In this document: piece by piece, positions 9,090 to 18,252 of the stretch
Layout of the letters: every line of letters begins with the position of its first letter
Numbering within the stretch: the first letter of the stretch is position 1
Source: Geomicrobium halophilum
GTDB lineage: Bacteria; Bacillota; Bacilli; Bacillales; Marinococcaceae
Direction: 5' to 3'
DNA: 64,000 bases
NCBI RefSeq assembly: GCF_014207655.1
Contig: NZ_JACHHJ010000002.1
Location: forward strand, 154,088 to 218,087
Notes under the pieces: model-generated
What the model was told of the DNA's origin: nothing
The model's database searches: none
The model's input: the letters and a program-made list of their open reading frames with translations, nothing else
Made by a program: the position numbers and the translations under genes

Positions 9090-9740
9090 ATGAGCCGAGC
9101 GATCAAAAAACATATTGCCTTGCTCTTTATAACCGTGGCACTTATGGCTTTCTTTCTCTTTTTAAGAAGAGAATGGGATCCGATGCATGCCTGGAACCGT
9201 GCTTTTGCCGACATATCTGTTCTTTACATCGTAGCGATTCTCCTTCTTGGATCCTCTTCAAAGTTCAGTAACAGCATGAAATTATTGCTGCACTGGAGGA
9301 AACAGTTGGGAATTTGGGTGGCCATAACGGCTTTTGCTCATGTTTACATTATTTTTGACGGTTGGATTATGTGGGACTTCATAAGGCTATTCCTTGTCTT
9401 TAATCCCACGACAAATAGTTATGATCTTGATCCAGGCTTTGCCATCGGTAACCTTATTGGCATAGTGGCCTTGGTTTATTTATTTGCACTTTTCTTGACC
9501 TCGAATAAAAAGAGTATAAAAGTGCTTGGTCGTGAGGGTTGGAAATACCTCCAACAGCGTGTGCACATATATTATATTTTGGTGGTTCTACACACGGTTT
9601 ATTTCTTGTTCTTTCACATCCCGTTACCAAATTTTGCTCGAATTCCATTTCTATTTTTAATTGTTATCGTGTGGGCTGCACATACCCTTGGTTTTATTAA
9701 AGTCCTTTCGGAGAGGAATAAAAAAATTAGCTGGTTTTAA
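9090..9740 (+). CDS. Ferric-reductase-like transmembrane heme protein
   Basis: About 216 residues with six likely membrane segments, matching the ferric reductase/MsrQ-type b-heme membrane domain without NAD(P)H or FAD domains. Likely heme-ligand histidines lie in LLHWRKQLGIW, AFAHVYIIFDGW, RVHIYYILVVLHTVYF and WAAHTLGF. Such stand-alone domains pass electrons across the membrane, for example to periplasmic methionine sulfoxide or metal reductases. The start is uncertain: ATG 9090 gives MSRAIKKHIALLF, while ATGs at 9060 and 9066 are also in frame. No soluble partner gene is adjacent. The family is reasonably certain; the substrate is unknown. Confidence 0.7.
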   Translation: MSRAIKKHIALLFITVALMAFFLFLRREWDPMHAWNRAFADISVLYIVAILLLGSSSKFSNSMKLLLHWRKQLGIWVAITAFAHVYIIFDGWIMWDFIRLFLVFNPTTNSYDLDPGFAIGNLIGIVALVYLFALFLTSNKKSIKVLGREGWKYLQQRVHIYYILVVLHTVYFLFFHIPLPNFARIPFLFLIVIVWAAHTLGFIKVLSERNKKISWF

Positions 9741-9833
9741 ACCTAAATAAATGACAATCTCCATTGAAATGATACAAAAGCTTTTACATAGAGATACGAG
9801 TTATAAATTCTCAACAAAATAGAGTGATGTGCA

Positions 9834-10341
9834 GTGGAACAAGATGTGTGGTTTGCCCTTGGATTGACGTAGATCGCTGGGCTTGCAACAGGATTGGGTA
9901 GCCTGATTGCATTTTTCACATCGACAACCAATACGAAATTTCTTTCTTGGGTACTGGGCTTCTCGGCGGGGGTCATGATTTACGTATCTTTCGTGAAGAT
10001 TTTTTTGAAGCGCAGGACTCCTTAACAAGCGCTATAGGGGAGGAGATCGGAAGTTGGCTGACAGTGGGTGGGTTCTTTGCCGGTATGTTGCTGGTGGCGT
10101 TGATCGACAAGTTAGTTCCTTATCAAGGCAACCCCCATGAAGTGAAAAAAGTAGAAGAGATGAATCAATATCCCCAATCAGCCAGATCAAAAAATTTGCT
10201 TCCGTTGCCGGGATTATGGTTTTTATCTCATTGGATGGGTTCATTCCTGCGGCTAAAAAATATAATAAAGAACATTCTTCGATTTATGGATTCGTACTCG
10301 GTATGGCTGTCATGGCATTTCGCTTGCAGTTGCTTTTCTGA
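9834..10341 (+). pseudogene. zupT: Decayed ZIP-family metal transporter (ZupT-like)
   Basis: Three pieces in different frames add up to a ZupT-like zinc transporter. From GTG 9834 the frame reads FALGLT, a stop (TAG), then [17 protein letters not shown] and [18 protein letters not shown]. The frame then shifts to [17 protein letters not shown] and GGFFAGMLLVALIDKLVP, and shifts again to SVAGIMVFISLDGFIPAAKK and YGFVLGMAVMAFRLQLLF. The central HNFPEG-type metal-binding helices of the family are missing, so there is also an internal deletion. The gene cannot make a working transporter. Confidence 0.82.
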
Positions 10342-10544
10342 AAGAGGAAAAAAGCTGCTTTATGATTATGTGATTTATAGCGTGCACTTTTCAGCCAGCC
10401 TAATTGACTTATTCATGTTTGTGAAGCAGATTTCCTATTTTATGTTAATATACACTACCCCCCTAAAGCATTTTTTTGTTGTTGTTGATCATATGTTGAT
10501 ATTACAGCCATAAAATAGTGATAAAGGACAAGGAGTACGATGAT

Positions 10545-11114
10545 ATGATTACGGGGTATGTGTATATTATTGGTTTCTTATCCATACACCTGGGCTTAAT
10601 TTGTTTCACTTATTTTTTTAGCAGATATAAGGGTAGCCTCATGGTCAATATGATGATGACCATGGCTTTGGCCATGGTATTTGGCTTGTCATTAGGTTTT
10701 TCCATCGGAATCGTTCTTCATGGACATTTGCTATATTCGACCTTGTTCAGCATAATCCTTGCTGGAATCACCGGATTTATTCTCGGTATACGCTTACATG
10801 TAGTAGCGAGTATTGAAGGGCTTTTTTCTGGGATCATGGCAGGTATGATGGGAGCAATGGTTGTAGAAATGCTCACGATTTCAGAAGGGGCAGCCCTCCT
10901 ATTGATCAGCTTATTATTGCTAATGGGTACAACGATGTTTTGTATTCGCCACGTCCTTCAGGAAACATTTTCCACATTCGTTCAAAAATATGACTATGTC
11001 CTGCTCGTTGCAACGTGTATGTTAATGCTACTCACATTCTGGACCTTCCCCTTTTCAAGTATGGAGAATCAGCCATCTTCGCAACACGAGGAAAACCATC
11101 ATATGATCGAGTAA
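10545..11114 (+). CDS. Integral membrane protein, unknown function, Met-rich helices
   Basis: A 189-residue membrane protein with about six predicted membrane segments and many Met and Gly residues in them (MVNMMMTMALAMVFGLSLG, GIMAGMMGAMVVEMLTI). The C-terminus is short, with EENHHMIE. I do not recognise the family. ATG 10545 is preferred because AAGGAG lies 9 bases upstream; GTG 10518 is possible but has no ribosome site. The Met-rich helices, the His/Met-containing tail and the position between a decayed zinc transporter and copper genes suggest a metal-related role, but that is inference only. Confidence 0.6.
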   Translation: MITGYVYIIGFLSIHLGLICFTYFFSRYKGSLMVNMMMTMALAMVFGLSLGFSIGIVLHGHLLYSTLFSIILAGITGFILGIRLHVVASIEGLFSGIMAGMMGAMVVEMLTISEGAALLLISLLLLMGTTMFCIRHVLQETFSTFVQKYDYVLLVATCMLMLLTFWTFPFSSMENQPSSQHEENHHMIE

Positions 11115-11261
11115 GGACATCCAGCAAAACTGACCCCAATACAATCTAACAAAACCTCCTCAGCACGAGCCATACACTTTTTCATGGGGTCTTCAAAGAT
11201 TCTCCATATTTATTTGTTATGATTTGTGTTGAGTACGATGATGAAAGAGGAGGGATTCCGC

Positions 11262-11471
11262 ATGAAACACAAAAAGTTCTTACTCATTCCATCACTTGCT
11301 ATTGCTGCTGTATTGGTAGCAACCCCGATCGGTATTACATGGGCATCTGGAGATCATAGTGAAGGCGGCATGATGAATGGAATGATGATGGATGCTATGA
11401 ATTCCCCAGAGGGTGAAAAGATGATGAATGCTTGTCAGGATTTCATGTCTTCCAATAGCGGATCAGATTAA
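11262..11471 (+). CDS. Small secreted Met-rich protein, possible copper binder
   Basis: A 69-residue protein with a signal peptide (MKHKKFLLIPSLAIAAVLVA, cleavage perhaps after TWA) and a mature part of about 40 residues rich in Met: GGMMNGMMMDAMNSPEGEK, then MMNACQDFM. Methionine clusters of this kind bind Cu(I) outside the cell in several unrelated proteins. ATG 11262 follows an AGAGGAGGG site. It precedes the copper island and may belong to it functionally, though the next gene is on the other strand. No family is recognised. Confidence 0.65.
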   Translation: MKHKKFLLIPSLAIAAVLVATPIGITWASGDHSEGGMMNGMMMDAMNSPEGEKMMNACQDFMSSNSGSD

Positions 11472-11681
11472 CTGGAGATTGAAAGTCATGGTGGGTGCTC
11501 TCTGCTGAAGAAAAAATAGCCAGACTTAACTGAAGCCCTATGATTGAAAATCAGAATCAGCTCATGCATAGCACAAAAGGGCGCAATCCTAGATTAAAGG
11601 AAAGCGCCTGATTATGTGTAACCTTGTTTCTGATGAATTTATTTACCATACGAACATATATTTGTCAAAAATACACCTAGA

Positions 11682-11727
11682 AAAAGCGAGAACACCCACT
11701 TCTTTAGGAGTGGGTGTTCTCGCTTTA
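11682..11727 (-). terminator. Strong hairpin terminator between convergent genes
   Basis: An 18-bp perfect stem (AAAGCGAGAACACCCACT at 11683-11700 and its complement at 11709-11726) with an 8-base loop. On the minus strand it ends in a T run, so it terminates copB; on the plus strand the T run is weaker. Apart from this hairpin, 11472-11779 holds nothing I recognise. Confidence 0.82.
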
Positions 11728-11779
11728 AAATCTGTAAATCGATTTCACTCCATTGCTTAATATAGAGCCCCAAAAGTAT

Positions 11780-13981
11780 TTACTTCATTTTGAGCGTCTG
11801 GGCATTGATCGCTACGATGACGGTACTCAGTGACATGAGGACCGCACCTAAGGCTGGTTCAAGGAGAAAACCCCATGTAGCAAGCACACCTGCTGCGAGT
11901 GGAATCGCCACAATGTTATAGCCTGCGGCCCACCAAAGGTTTTGAATCATCTTGCGGTAAGTGATCTTTGATAGATCGACAATGGAAACGACATCGAGGG
12001 GGTCGCTATTGACGAGCACAACATCGGCAGTCTCCATGGCGACGTCCGTTCCGGCTCCAACAGCAACGCCGAGATCGGCATTTGCAAGCGCAGGCGCATC
12101 ATTAATGCCATCCCCAGTCATACCGACACGTTTTCCGTCTTTCTTTAATTCCTTCACCATTTCCGCTTTTTCATGCGGGAGAACTTCGGCAATGACTTGA
12201 TCGATACCAATCTGTTTGGCCACTTCCTGGGCCACTTTCTCGTTGTCTCCGGTTAGCATCACGGTATCGATTCCCATTTGATGCAAGCGTTCAACGGCTT
12301 CTTTTGCGGATTCTTTCACGGTATCAGCTAAGGCAATCGCACCGAGCAATGTTTGCTCCTGAAGGACAAAAACAACAGTCTTGCCTGTTTCCGAAAGCTT
12401 TGATAGACGTTCTTCGTCATAGCTGATCCCTTCTCTTTGCAGATACCCTGGGCTGACGATCGAAATAACCTTACCGTCAACATTTCCAGTAATGCCCGCT
12501 CCAGTCATCGAATCAAAGTCCTTCGGTTGGGGAATGTCAATATTCTCTTCTTTTCCTTTTGCTACAATGCCGGCAGCGATTGGGTGCTCCGATTGAGACT
12601 CCAATGATGCCGCCAATCTTAGCAACTCCTCTTCGGATACGTTGTCTTCCGGGAGAATTTCCGTTACACCGAACTCCCCGTGCGTTAGTGTTCCGGTCTT
12701 ATCAAAAATCATCGTGTCTATCCTTCTGGCGCTTTCAAAACCGATGCGGTTCCGGATAAATAACCCTTTTTGTGCGGAAATCCCCGTGGAACGGGCGGTT
12801 ACTAACGGAACCGCAAGACCGAGGGCGTGCGGACAGGCAATGATAAGCACGGTTACCATCCGAGTGACTGCGAAATTTGTATCTACACCAAGTGCCATCC
12901 AAGTGCTGAAGGTCGCTATTCCGGCAACGACAGCAACGTAAAACAGCAGTTTTGCGGCGCGATCCGAAAGCATCTGTGTTTTTGATTTGCTTTCTTGTGC
13001 CTCTTTGACCAGTTGCACCACTTGCGAGAGATACCCTTCGTCGCTCGTTTTGGAGACTTCAATGGTTAAGGATCCGGAGGTATTGATGGCTCCGCCGATG
13101 ACCTCGTCCCCTTCGCCTTTTTCAACCGGCTCGGACTCCCCGGTAAGCATCGATTCATTGATGGAGGATTTTCCATTTAAAATGTGTCCATCCGCCGGTA
13201 TTTTTTCGCCCGGTTTAATAAGAAGTCGGTCTCCCTTTTTAAGCTCAGATACGGAGACAGAAACAATCTGATTGTCGTCATCCAGTTTATTCGCTTCCTG
13301 GGGCATCAGTTCTACTAGGGATTCAAGCGAATCGGAAGCTTTCATGACGGATTTCATCTCGATCCAGTGCCCAAGCAACATGATGGCAATCAGTGTCGCT
13401 AGTTCCCAGAAGAAATCCATCCCTTCAAGGCCGAAAACCGTGGCGGCACTGTAGACATACGCAACGGTGATGGCAAGGCTGATGAGGGTCATCATCCCCG
13501 GGGATTTATCTTTGATCTCATTTACAAGACCCGTTAAGAAAGGCCAACCGCCGTAGAAGAAGACGATGGAGGCTAAGATGAGCTCAACAGCCGTATCGCC
13601 GGGAAATGCGACGGTATAGTTGAAAAACATCTGGATCATATCGGACAAAATAACAATAGGTATAGCCAGAATAACTGTGACGAAAAATCGCTTCCTAAAA
13701 TCGGCCATCATATCTCCATGATCACCATGCCCATGATGGTCATGTCCGGAATGCCCGCCATGCCCATGGTGTTCATGGCCGGAGTGGTCACCATGGCCGC
13801 TGTGATGAGCATGATCGTCTTGTTCACGGTGTTCATGGTGGTGATGTTCATGGTCATGATGATTATGTTTGCTATGTGAGTCGTCATGATCATGGGTTTG
13901 ATGACCATTCTCGTGATGAGCATGATGGCCATTGTCTTTGTGATGGTGATGTTCATGGTCGTGATGATCTTTATTGGACAT
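11780..13981 (-). CDS. copB: CopB-type copper-exporting P-type ATPase
   Basis: A P1B ATPase of 733 residues that pumps copper (Cu2+ or Ag+ in the P1B-3 group) out of the cytoplasm. The first 95 residues are extremely His-rich (HDHEHHHH, HSGHDHHGHGDHGD) and replace the CXXC metal-binding domains of CopA. The membrane metal site is CPH (Cys383-Pro-His385), the mark of CopB, not CPC. Phosphorylation motif DKTGTLTHG, the HP motif SEHPIAAG, TGDNEKVA and GDGINDAP are all present. The start has an AAGGAGGAG site. It is divergent from the CsoR-box operon that encodes CopA; the 220-base space between them may regulate both. Confidence 0.95.
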   Translation of the reverse strand: MSNKDHHDHEHHHHKDNGHHAHHENGHQTHDHDDSHSKHNHHDHEHHHHEHREQDDHAHHSGHGDHSGHEHHGHGGHSGHDHHGHGDHGDMMADFRKRFFVTVILAIPIVILSDMIQMFFNYTVAFPGDTAVELILASIVFFYGGWPFLTGLVNEIKDKSPGMMTLISLAITVAYVYSAATVFGLEGMDFFWELATLIAIMLLGHWIEMKSVMKASDSLESLVELMPQEANKLDDDNQIVSVSVSELKKGDRLLIKPGEKIPADGHILNGKSSINESMLTGESEPVEKGEGDEVIGGAINTSGSLTIEVSKTSDEGYLSQVVQLVKEAQESKSKTQMLSDRAAKLLFYVAVVAGIATFSTWMALGVDTNFAVTRMVTVLIIACPHALGLAVPLVTARSTGISAQKGLFIRNRIGFESARRIDTMIFDKTGTLTHGEFGVTEILPEDNVSEEELLRLAASLESQSEHPIAAGIVAKGKEENIDIPQPKDFDSMTGAGITGNVDGKVISIVSPGYLQREGISYDEERLSKLSETGKTVVFVLQEQTLLGAIALADTVKESAKEAVERLHQMGIDTVMLTGDNEKVAQEVAKQIGIDQVIAEVLPHEKAEMVKELKKDGKRVGMTGDGINDAPALANADLGVAVGAGTDVAMETADVVLVNSDPLDVVSIVDLSKITYRKMIQNLWWAAGYNIVAIPLAAGVLATWGFLLEPALGAVLMSLSTVIVAINAQTLKMK

Positions 13982-14204
13982 TGTATCTCCTCCTTATAAG
14001 CATATAATACCCAGGTAAGGTATATATAAAACATGATTTTTTCATCCGGTAAGTATTAGAATCCACCATTGGCAAGATTTTTATAACTAGTGCTTCGATG
14101 GAGCTATAGAATAAATCTCCATTTATATAGACTTCTAAAGCTAACAAAGACGGGATGGTTTGAAGATAAACGTTTGTTTTCATGGAAAAAATGATTTTTA
14201 TTAT

Positions 14205-14233
14205 TTACATACCTAATGGGGGTATGGTATATT
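14205..14233 (+). promoter_or_regulatory. CsoR-box promoter of the copper operon
   Basis: A -35 TTACAT (14205-14210) and -10 TATATT (14228-14233) are 17 bases apart. The spacer contains ATACCTAATGGGGGTAT (14209-14225), which fits the CsoR operator pattern TACC-n4-GGGGGTA. CsoR, encoded at the end of this operon, would block RNA polymerase until Cu(I) binds it. This is a sequence match, not a tested site. Confidence 0.8.
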
Positions 14234-14303
14234 GAATTCAGAAACTGATTATCACGATTTGTATATTGTTTCATTCGCCTTAACAGAAGGAAGGAGGGAG
14301 TGG

Positions 14304-14630
14304 ATGGATTTACATGGCGTTGGTCACCATCTTCTACTGTGCAATGGGAAATCTTGCATCCGTAACGGTGCTGAAACAGTCACCAAGGCGATACGAAAAG
14401 ACATCCGCGATCAAAACTTAACGGATACGATCCACACGACAAAAACGTTGTGTAATGGTCAATGCAAGTACGGTCCCATTGTTGTTTTATACCCTCAGGG
14501 GTATTGGTACCGTGCCATGACACCTACGCTCGGAAAAGCACTCGTGGAAAGCATCGGTACCCACCATCCGTTGAAACAATCTCTTCTTTATTCATACGCA
14601 CGCAAAGGATTTCGATCAGAGCTTTTCTAA
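14304..14630 (+). CDS. Thioredoxin-like (2Fe-2S) ferredoxin, first gene of copper operon
   Basis: A 108-residue protein of the thioredoxin-fold [2Fe-2S] ferredoxin type. The four likely cluster ligands are Cys13 and Cys18 (LLLCNGKSC) and Cys50 and Cys54 (KTLCNGQC), a CX4C...CX3C pattern like that of NuoE, followed by YGPIVVLYPQGYWYR. ATG 14304 is chosen over 14232 because AAGGAGG lies 7 bases upstream and the domain begins at once. It is the first gene after the CsoR-box promoter and 23 bases before copA. An electron-transfer or Cu(II)-to-Cu(I) reducing role in copper handling is plausible, but inferred only from its position. Confidence 0.75.
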   Translation: MDLHGVGHHLLLCNGKSCIRNGAETVTKAIRKDIRDQNLTDTIHTTKTLCNGQCKYGPIVVLYPQGYWYRAMTPTLGKALVESIGTHHPLKQSLLYSYARKGFRSELF

Positions 14631-14653
14631 CGAGGAGAAGGAGATGAAAACAA

Positions 14654-17071
14654 GTGGAACAAAAAGAAGCATCCCTGCAAATCGCGGGCATGACCTGCGC
14701 GGCTTGTGCCACAAAAATTGAGAAAGGTCTTGCCAAAATCGACGGGGTCAGCGAAGCAAATGTGAATTTTGCGATGGAAAAAACCAATGTTGTTTATGAT
14801 CCCGATCAGACGGATGTTCAAGATTTTGAAGCGAAAATTGATAAACTTGGGTATGAAGTCATTCATGAAAATCAAACCTTTGATATTTCGGGCATGACCT
14901 GTGCGGCTTGTGCGACAAAAATTGAAAAAAAGCTATCAAAAATGGAAGGGGTCTCTTCGGCAACGGTCAACTTTGCCATGGAGAATGCTTCCGTTGAATA
15001 TGATGAAGGCCAATTATCCGTCGGAGACATGATGGAAGGGATTCGCAAATTAGGGTATACCCTTAAACCACAAAAGTCGCGGGACGAAACGGTGAGTAGA
15101 AAAGACAACGAAATACGCAAGCAAACCGGTAAATTTGTTTTTGCGGCGATATTAACGTTGCCACTGCTTTGGACGATGGTGGCTCACTTTGAGTTTATGT
15201 CGTTTCTCTATTTGCCGGATATGCTCATGAATCCATGGGTGCAGCTAGCGCTTGCGGCCCCCGTACAGTTCTTCGTTGGCGCCCAGTTTTACAGTGGTTC
15301 CTACAAAGCCTTGAAAAACAAAAGTGCAAACATGGATGTATTGATTGCGCTTGGGACGACGGCGGCCTTTTTCTACAGTATCTTCTTGGGTTGGGAATGG
15401 TACGCCACCGGCCAACAAGGGATGCCGGAGCTTTACTTTGAGACGGCAGCTGTGATCATTACGCTCGTGGTCCTCGGGAAACTGTTTGAAGTACGTGCCA
15501 AAGGACGCACCAGCAAAGCGATTGAAAAGTTGCTCGGAATGCAAGCCAAAACGGCACACATCATTCGTAATGGCGAGGAAATGGAAGTCGCGATTGAAGA
15601 AGTGCTTGTGGGAGACACGGTTATGGTGCGTCCCGGAGAGAAAGTGCCGGTGGACGGAAAGATTTATGAAGGGCAATCGGCCATGGACGAATCGATGATC
15701 ACTGGTGAAAGTATTCCGATTGACAAGAAACCAGGAGACGAGGTCATCGGGTCAACGATCAACAAAAATGGACTTCTCAAAGTCGAAGCGACGAAAGTCG
15801 GGAAAGATACGGCGCTTTCCCAAATTGTGAAAGTTGTAGAAGAAGCGCAAGGAAGTAAGGCAAATGTCCAACGGACGGTTGATAAAGTGTCAGGGATTTT
15901 TGTGCCTGTCGTTGTCTTGATTGCCATTGCAACATTTCTTGTTTGGTATTTTGTGATTAATCCCGGGGACTTGCGTTCAGCGTTAGTTCCCCTCATTACA
16001 ATCCTTGTCATCGCTTGCCCCTGTGCGCTTGGATTAGCAACACCAACATCCATTATGGCAGGTACGGGTCGCTCTGCTGAGAATGGTGTGCTCTTTAAGG
16101 GCGGTGAGCACTTGGAAAACACACGTGGGCTCCAAACGATCGTACTTGACAAGACGGGCACAGTGACAAAGGGAGAACCTGCATTGACCAATGTCAAAGT
16201 AGCCCCTGATTTCAATGAGGAATCGGTGCTTGCCATCGTCGGTGCCGTAGAGAAAAACTCGGAGCACCCCCTCGCAGAAGCGATGGTCAAAGGCATTGAA
16301 GAAAAAGGAATTTCGTTGCGAGAGAGCGAAGGTTTCGAAGCGTTGCCAGGATTTGGAGTGCGTGCCTTTGTCGACGGAGACGAAGTCCTTGTCGGGACAC
16401 GCAAACTCATGCAAACATCATCCGTACCGATCGGATCGGCTAGTGATGAGATGTCCGCTTTTGAGAAGGAAGGAAAGACAGCGATGCTCATTGCCATTGA
16501 CGGCAAGTATGCCGGGATGATTGCCGTTGCCGATACGGTGAAAGAAACGTCCAAAGCAGCGATTCAACGGATGCATGACCTCGGCTTAGAAGTGGCTATG
16601 CTGACGGGAGACAATCAGCAAACGGCCGAAGCGATCGGCAAGCAAGTCGGAATTGACCGTGTGATTGCAGAAGTGGTTCCGGAACAAAAAGCCGAAGAAA
16701 TTAAAAAGATCCAAGACCAAGGCAAAAAAGTTGCCATGGTTGGCGATGGCATTAACGATGCACCGGCACTCGCGGTCGCCGATATTGGGATGGCGATCGG
16801 AACAGGGACAGATGTGGCGATTGAATCCGCCGATATTACGCTTATGCGCGGCGACTTGCACAGTGTGGCTGATAGCGTGCAGCTCAGTACAAAAACGTTT
16901 CGCAACATTAAGCAGAACCTATTTTTTGCCTTCTTTTACAATACGGCATCCATCCCGATTGCCGCAGCCGGTCTACTTGCTCCATGGGTGGCCGGGGCAG
17001 CGATGGCCTTCAGTTCGGTATCCGTTGTATTGAATGCCTTGCGTTTGCAACGTTTGAAGTTAAGCCGATAA
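14654..17071 (+). CDS. copA: CopA copper-exporting P-type ATPase
   Basis: P1B-1 ATPase exporting Cu(I). The 805-residue protein has two N-terminal HMA metal-binding domains (GMTCAAC at Cys15/Cys18 and again at Cys83/Cys86), the membrane metal site CPC (Cys455-Pro-Cys457), phosphorylated Asp499 in DKTGTVTKG, SEHPLAEA, TGDNQQTA and GDGINDAP. CopZ, encoded downstream, would load it. It starts with GTG 14654 behind AGGAGAAGGAG; an ATG at 14643 is in another frame. Together with copB this gives the cell two different copper exporters. It lies in an operon that runs to csoR. Confidence 0.97.
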   Translation: MEQKEASLQIAGMTCAACATKIEKGLAKIDGVSEANVNFAMEKTNVVYDPDQTDVQDFEAKIDKLGYEVIHENQTFDISGMTCAACATKIEKKLSKMEGVSSATVNFAMENASVEYDEGQLSVGDMMEGIRKLGYTLKPQKSRDETVSRKDNEIRKQTGKFVFAAILTLPLLWTMVAHFEFMSFLYLPDMLMNPWVQLALAAPVQFFVGAQFYSGSYKALKNKSANMDVLIALGTTAAFFYSIFLGWEWYATGQQGMPELYFETAAVIITLVVLGKLFEVRAKGRTSKAIEKLLGMQAKTAHIIRNGEEMEVAIEEVLVGDTVMVRPGEKVPVDGKIYEGQSAMDESMITGESIPIDKKPGDEVIGSTINKNGLLKVEATKVGKDTALSQIVKVVEEAQGSKANVQRTVDKVSGIFVPVVVLIAIATFLVWYFVINPGDLRSALVPLITILVIACPCALGLATPTSIMAGTGRSAENGVLFKGGEHLENTRGLQTIVLDKTGTVTKGEPALTNVKVAPDFNEESVLAIVGAVEKNSEHPLAEAMVKGIEEKGISLRESEGFEALPGFGVRAFVDGDEVLVGTRKLMQTSSVPIGSASDEMSAFEKEGKTAMLIAIDGKYAGMIAVADTVKETSKAAIQRMHDLGLEVAMLTGDNQQTAEAIGKQVGIDRVIAEVVPEQKAEEIKKIQDQGKKVAMVGDGINDAPALAVADIGMAIGTGTDVAIESADITLMRGDLHSVADSVQLSTKTFRNIKQNLFFAFFYNTASIPIAAAGLLAPWVAGAAMAFSSVSVVLNALRLQRLKLSR

Positions 17072-17083
17072 GGAGGAAAGAAC

Positions 17084-17266
17084 ATGAAAGTAAAACACTG
17101 GGCGCTCGTGGGGGTCTTGTATGTGGCGGTTGTTATTGGCAGCTACACGGCCATCACGGGTGAGAATCCGTTAGAGAGCAATGATATGCATGAAGATCAC
17201 GGAAGTGGTGAAGAAAGAATTGAAAGCCATGAAGCTTCTTCCGCACAAAACGAGGAGGGCGAATAA
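17084..17266 (+). CDS. Small single-span membrane protein of copper operon
   Basis: A 60-residue protein with one N-terminal membrane segment (HWALVGVLYVAVVIGSYTAI) and an acidic, His-containing outside tail (NDMHEDHGSGEERIESHEAS). It starts 12 bases after copA with an AAGGAGGAA ribosome site, and its stop abuts the next start, so it is cotranslated with the operon. I do not recognise the family. The tail residues could bind metal, but this is only suggested by composition and context. Confidence 0.6.
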   Translation: MKVKHWALVGVLYVAVVIGSYTAITGENPLESNDMHEDHGSGEERIESHEASSAQNEEGE

Positions 17267-17936
17267 ATGGATCATCAGTATGACAACATGGAAGGAGAAT
17301 CTGAAATCCATACCAACGTTTTTTATAACGATGGTGAGGTTCGCGTTCAATTGGAGGATGTGTACGGAACAGTACCTGAATTGGAAAAACCACGAAAAAG
17401 AGATGCATTTGATCATCGTCTCCAATGATCTGGAATCCTTCATTCACCTCCACCCGAAACGCGTGGAAAACGGGGTCTATGTGGCGTCGAAAGAACTTGA
17501 GGGTGGCAGTTACCAAGCTTTTGTCGATATTGCTCCGAAGAAGCGAAACAATGTTGTCCAACCGAATGACTTTCAGGTAGGCGAAGAGGATCAGCCCAGT
17601 CCCTTGGTTTCCCTCTCAGCGAGTGAAGATCGGACTCAAGGTATCGATGGGAAGACGGCCACCTTGGAAACCGAAGGTTTGAGCACCAACGGTCCTACGA
17701 CGCTAGACTTTTATTTGCATGGTGAAGATCCGGAACCCTATTTGGGGGCCCTGGGACACGTGGTCATTCTTGATGAGGACGCGGAGACATTTATTCATGT
17801 CCATCCGACTTCGGACAATGGAACCAATTTTGAAACCCATATTGATCACCCAGGGCTGTATAAGGTATGGGCAGAGTTCAAGTATGAAGATGACGGTCTT
17901 ATCACGTTTGCATTTATCATTCAAGTGGAGGAATGA
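17267..17936 (+). pseudogene. His-rich YtkA/FixH-like secreted-type protein, frameshifted
   Basis: From ATG 17267 the frame reads MDHQYDNMEGESEIHTNVFY then VRVQLEDVYGTVPELEK. It must change to a second frame near 17384-17391 (an A-rich run) to continue as HEKEMHLIIVSNDLESFIHL. The second frame then runs to 17936 with two similar halves: ESFIHLHPKRVENGVY and ETFIHVHPTSDNGTNF, each with a HxHP motif, plus GHVVIL and HPGLYKVWAEFK. Intact relatives occur in copper clusters and resemble YtkA-like domains. One extra base or two missing bases would explain the break. A sequencing error in the A run cannot be excluded. Confidence 0.72.
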
Positions 17937-17949
17937 GAGGAGGATTAGT

Positions 17950-18222
17950 ATGTATGAACTCGAGCTATATACGCATCCACTTTGTTCCGACTGCAAAGAA
18001 AGTAAAGCGTACTTGGACGAACAAAATGTGCTATACACGGAGTATGACGTAAGCAAAGCAGCCGAGAAAGAAGATGCCTTAAAAAAACAAACCGGATCGA
18101 AAGTTGTACCGGGTTTTGTTTTCACCAAAAAGTCACTGCTGGGAAAAATGAAAAGACCACTAGTCTTTACTGGATTTGAACGCAATGCATCTGAGATAAA
18201 ATCGTTGATTCAAAAGATGTGA
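17950..18222 (+). CDS. Glutaredoxin-like small thiol protein
   Basis: A 90-residue glutaredoxin-fold protein with the active site CSDC (Cys12 and Cys15; YTHPLCSDCKES) and the cis-Pro region SKVVPGFVF. ATG 17950 follows an AGAGGAGGA site, 13 bases after the preceding gene. Such proteins reduce disulfides or carry thiol-bound groups. In this copper operon it may repair copper-damaged thiols or handle Cu(I), which is inference. The TVP of standard glutaredoxins is VVP here. Confidence 0.75.
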   Translation: MYELELYTHPLCSDCKESKAYLDEQNVLYTEYDVSKAAEKEDALKKQTGSKVVPGFVFTKKSLLGKMKRPLVFTGFERNASEIKSLIQKM

Positions 18223-18252
18223 TTTTACCGTAAAATAGGAGTGGATCAGCAC

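Noticed and set aside
10445..10470. CsoR/RcnR-like operator (ACTACCCCCCTA) before the Met-rich membrane gene
   Set aside because: Only half of a box can be seen and it is not well placed relative to a promoter, so it is not called.
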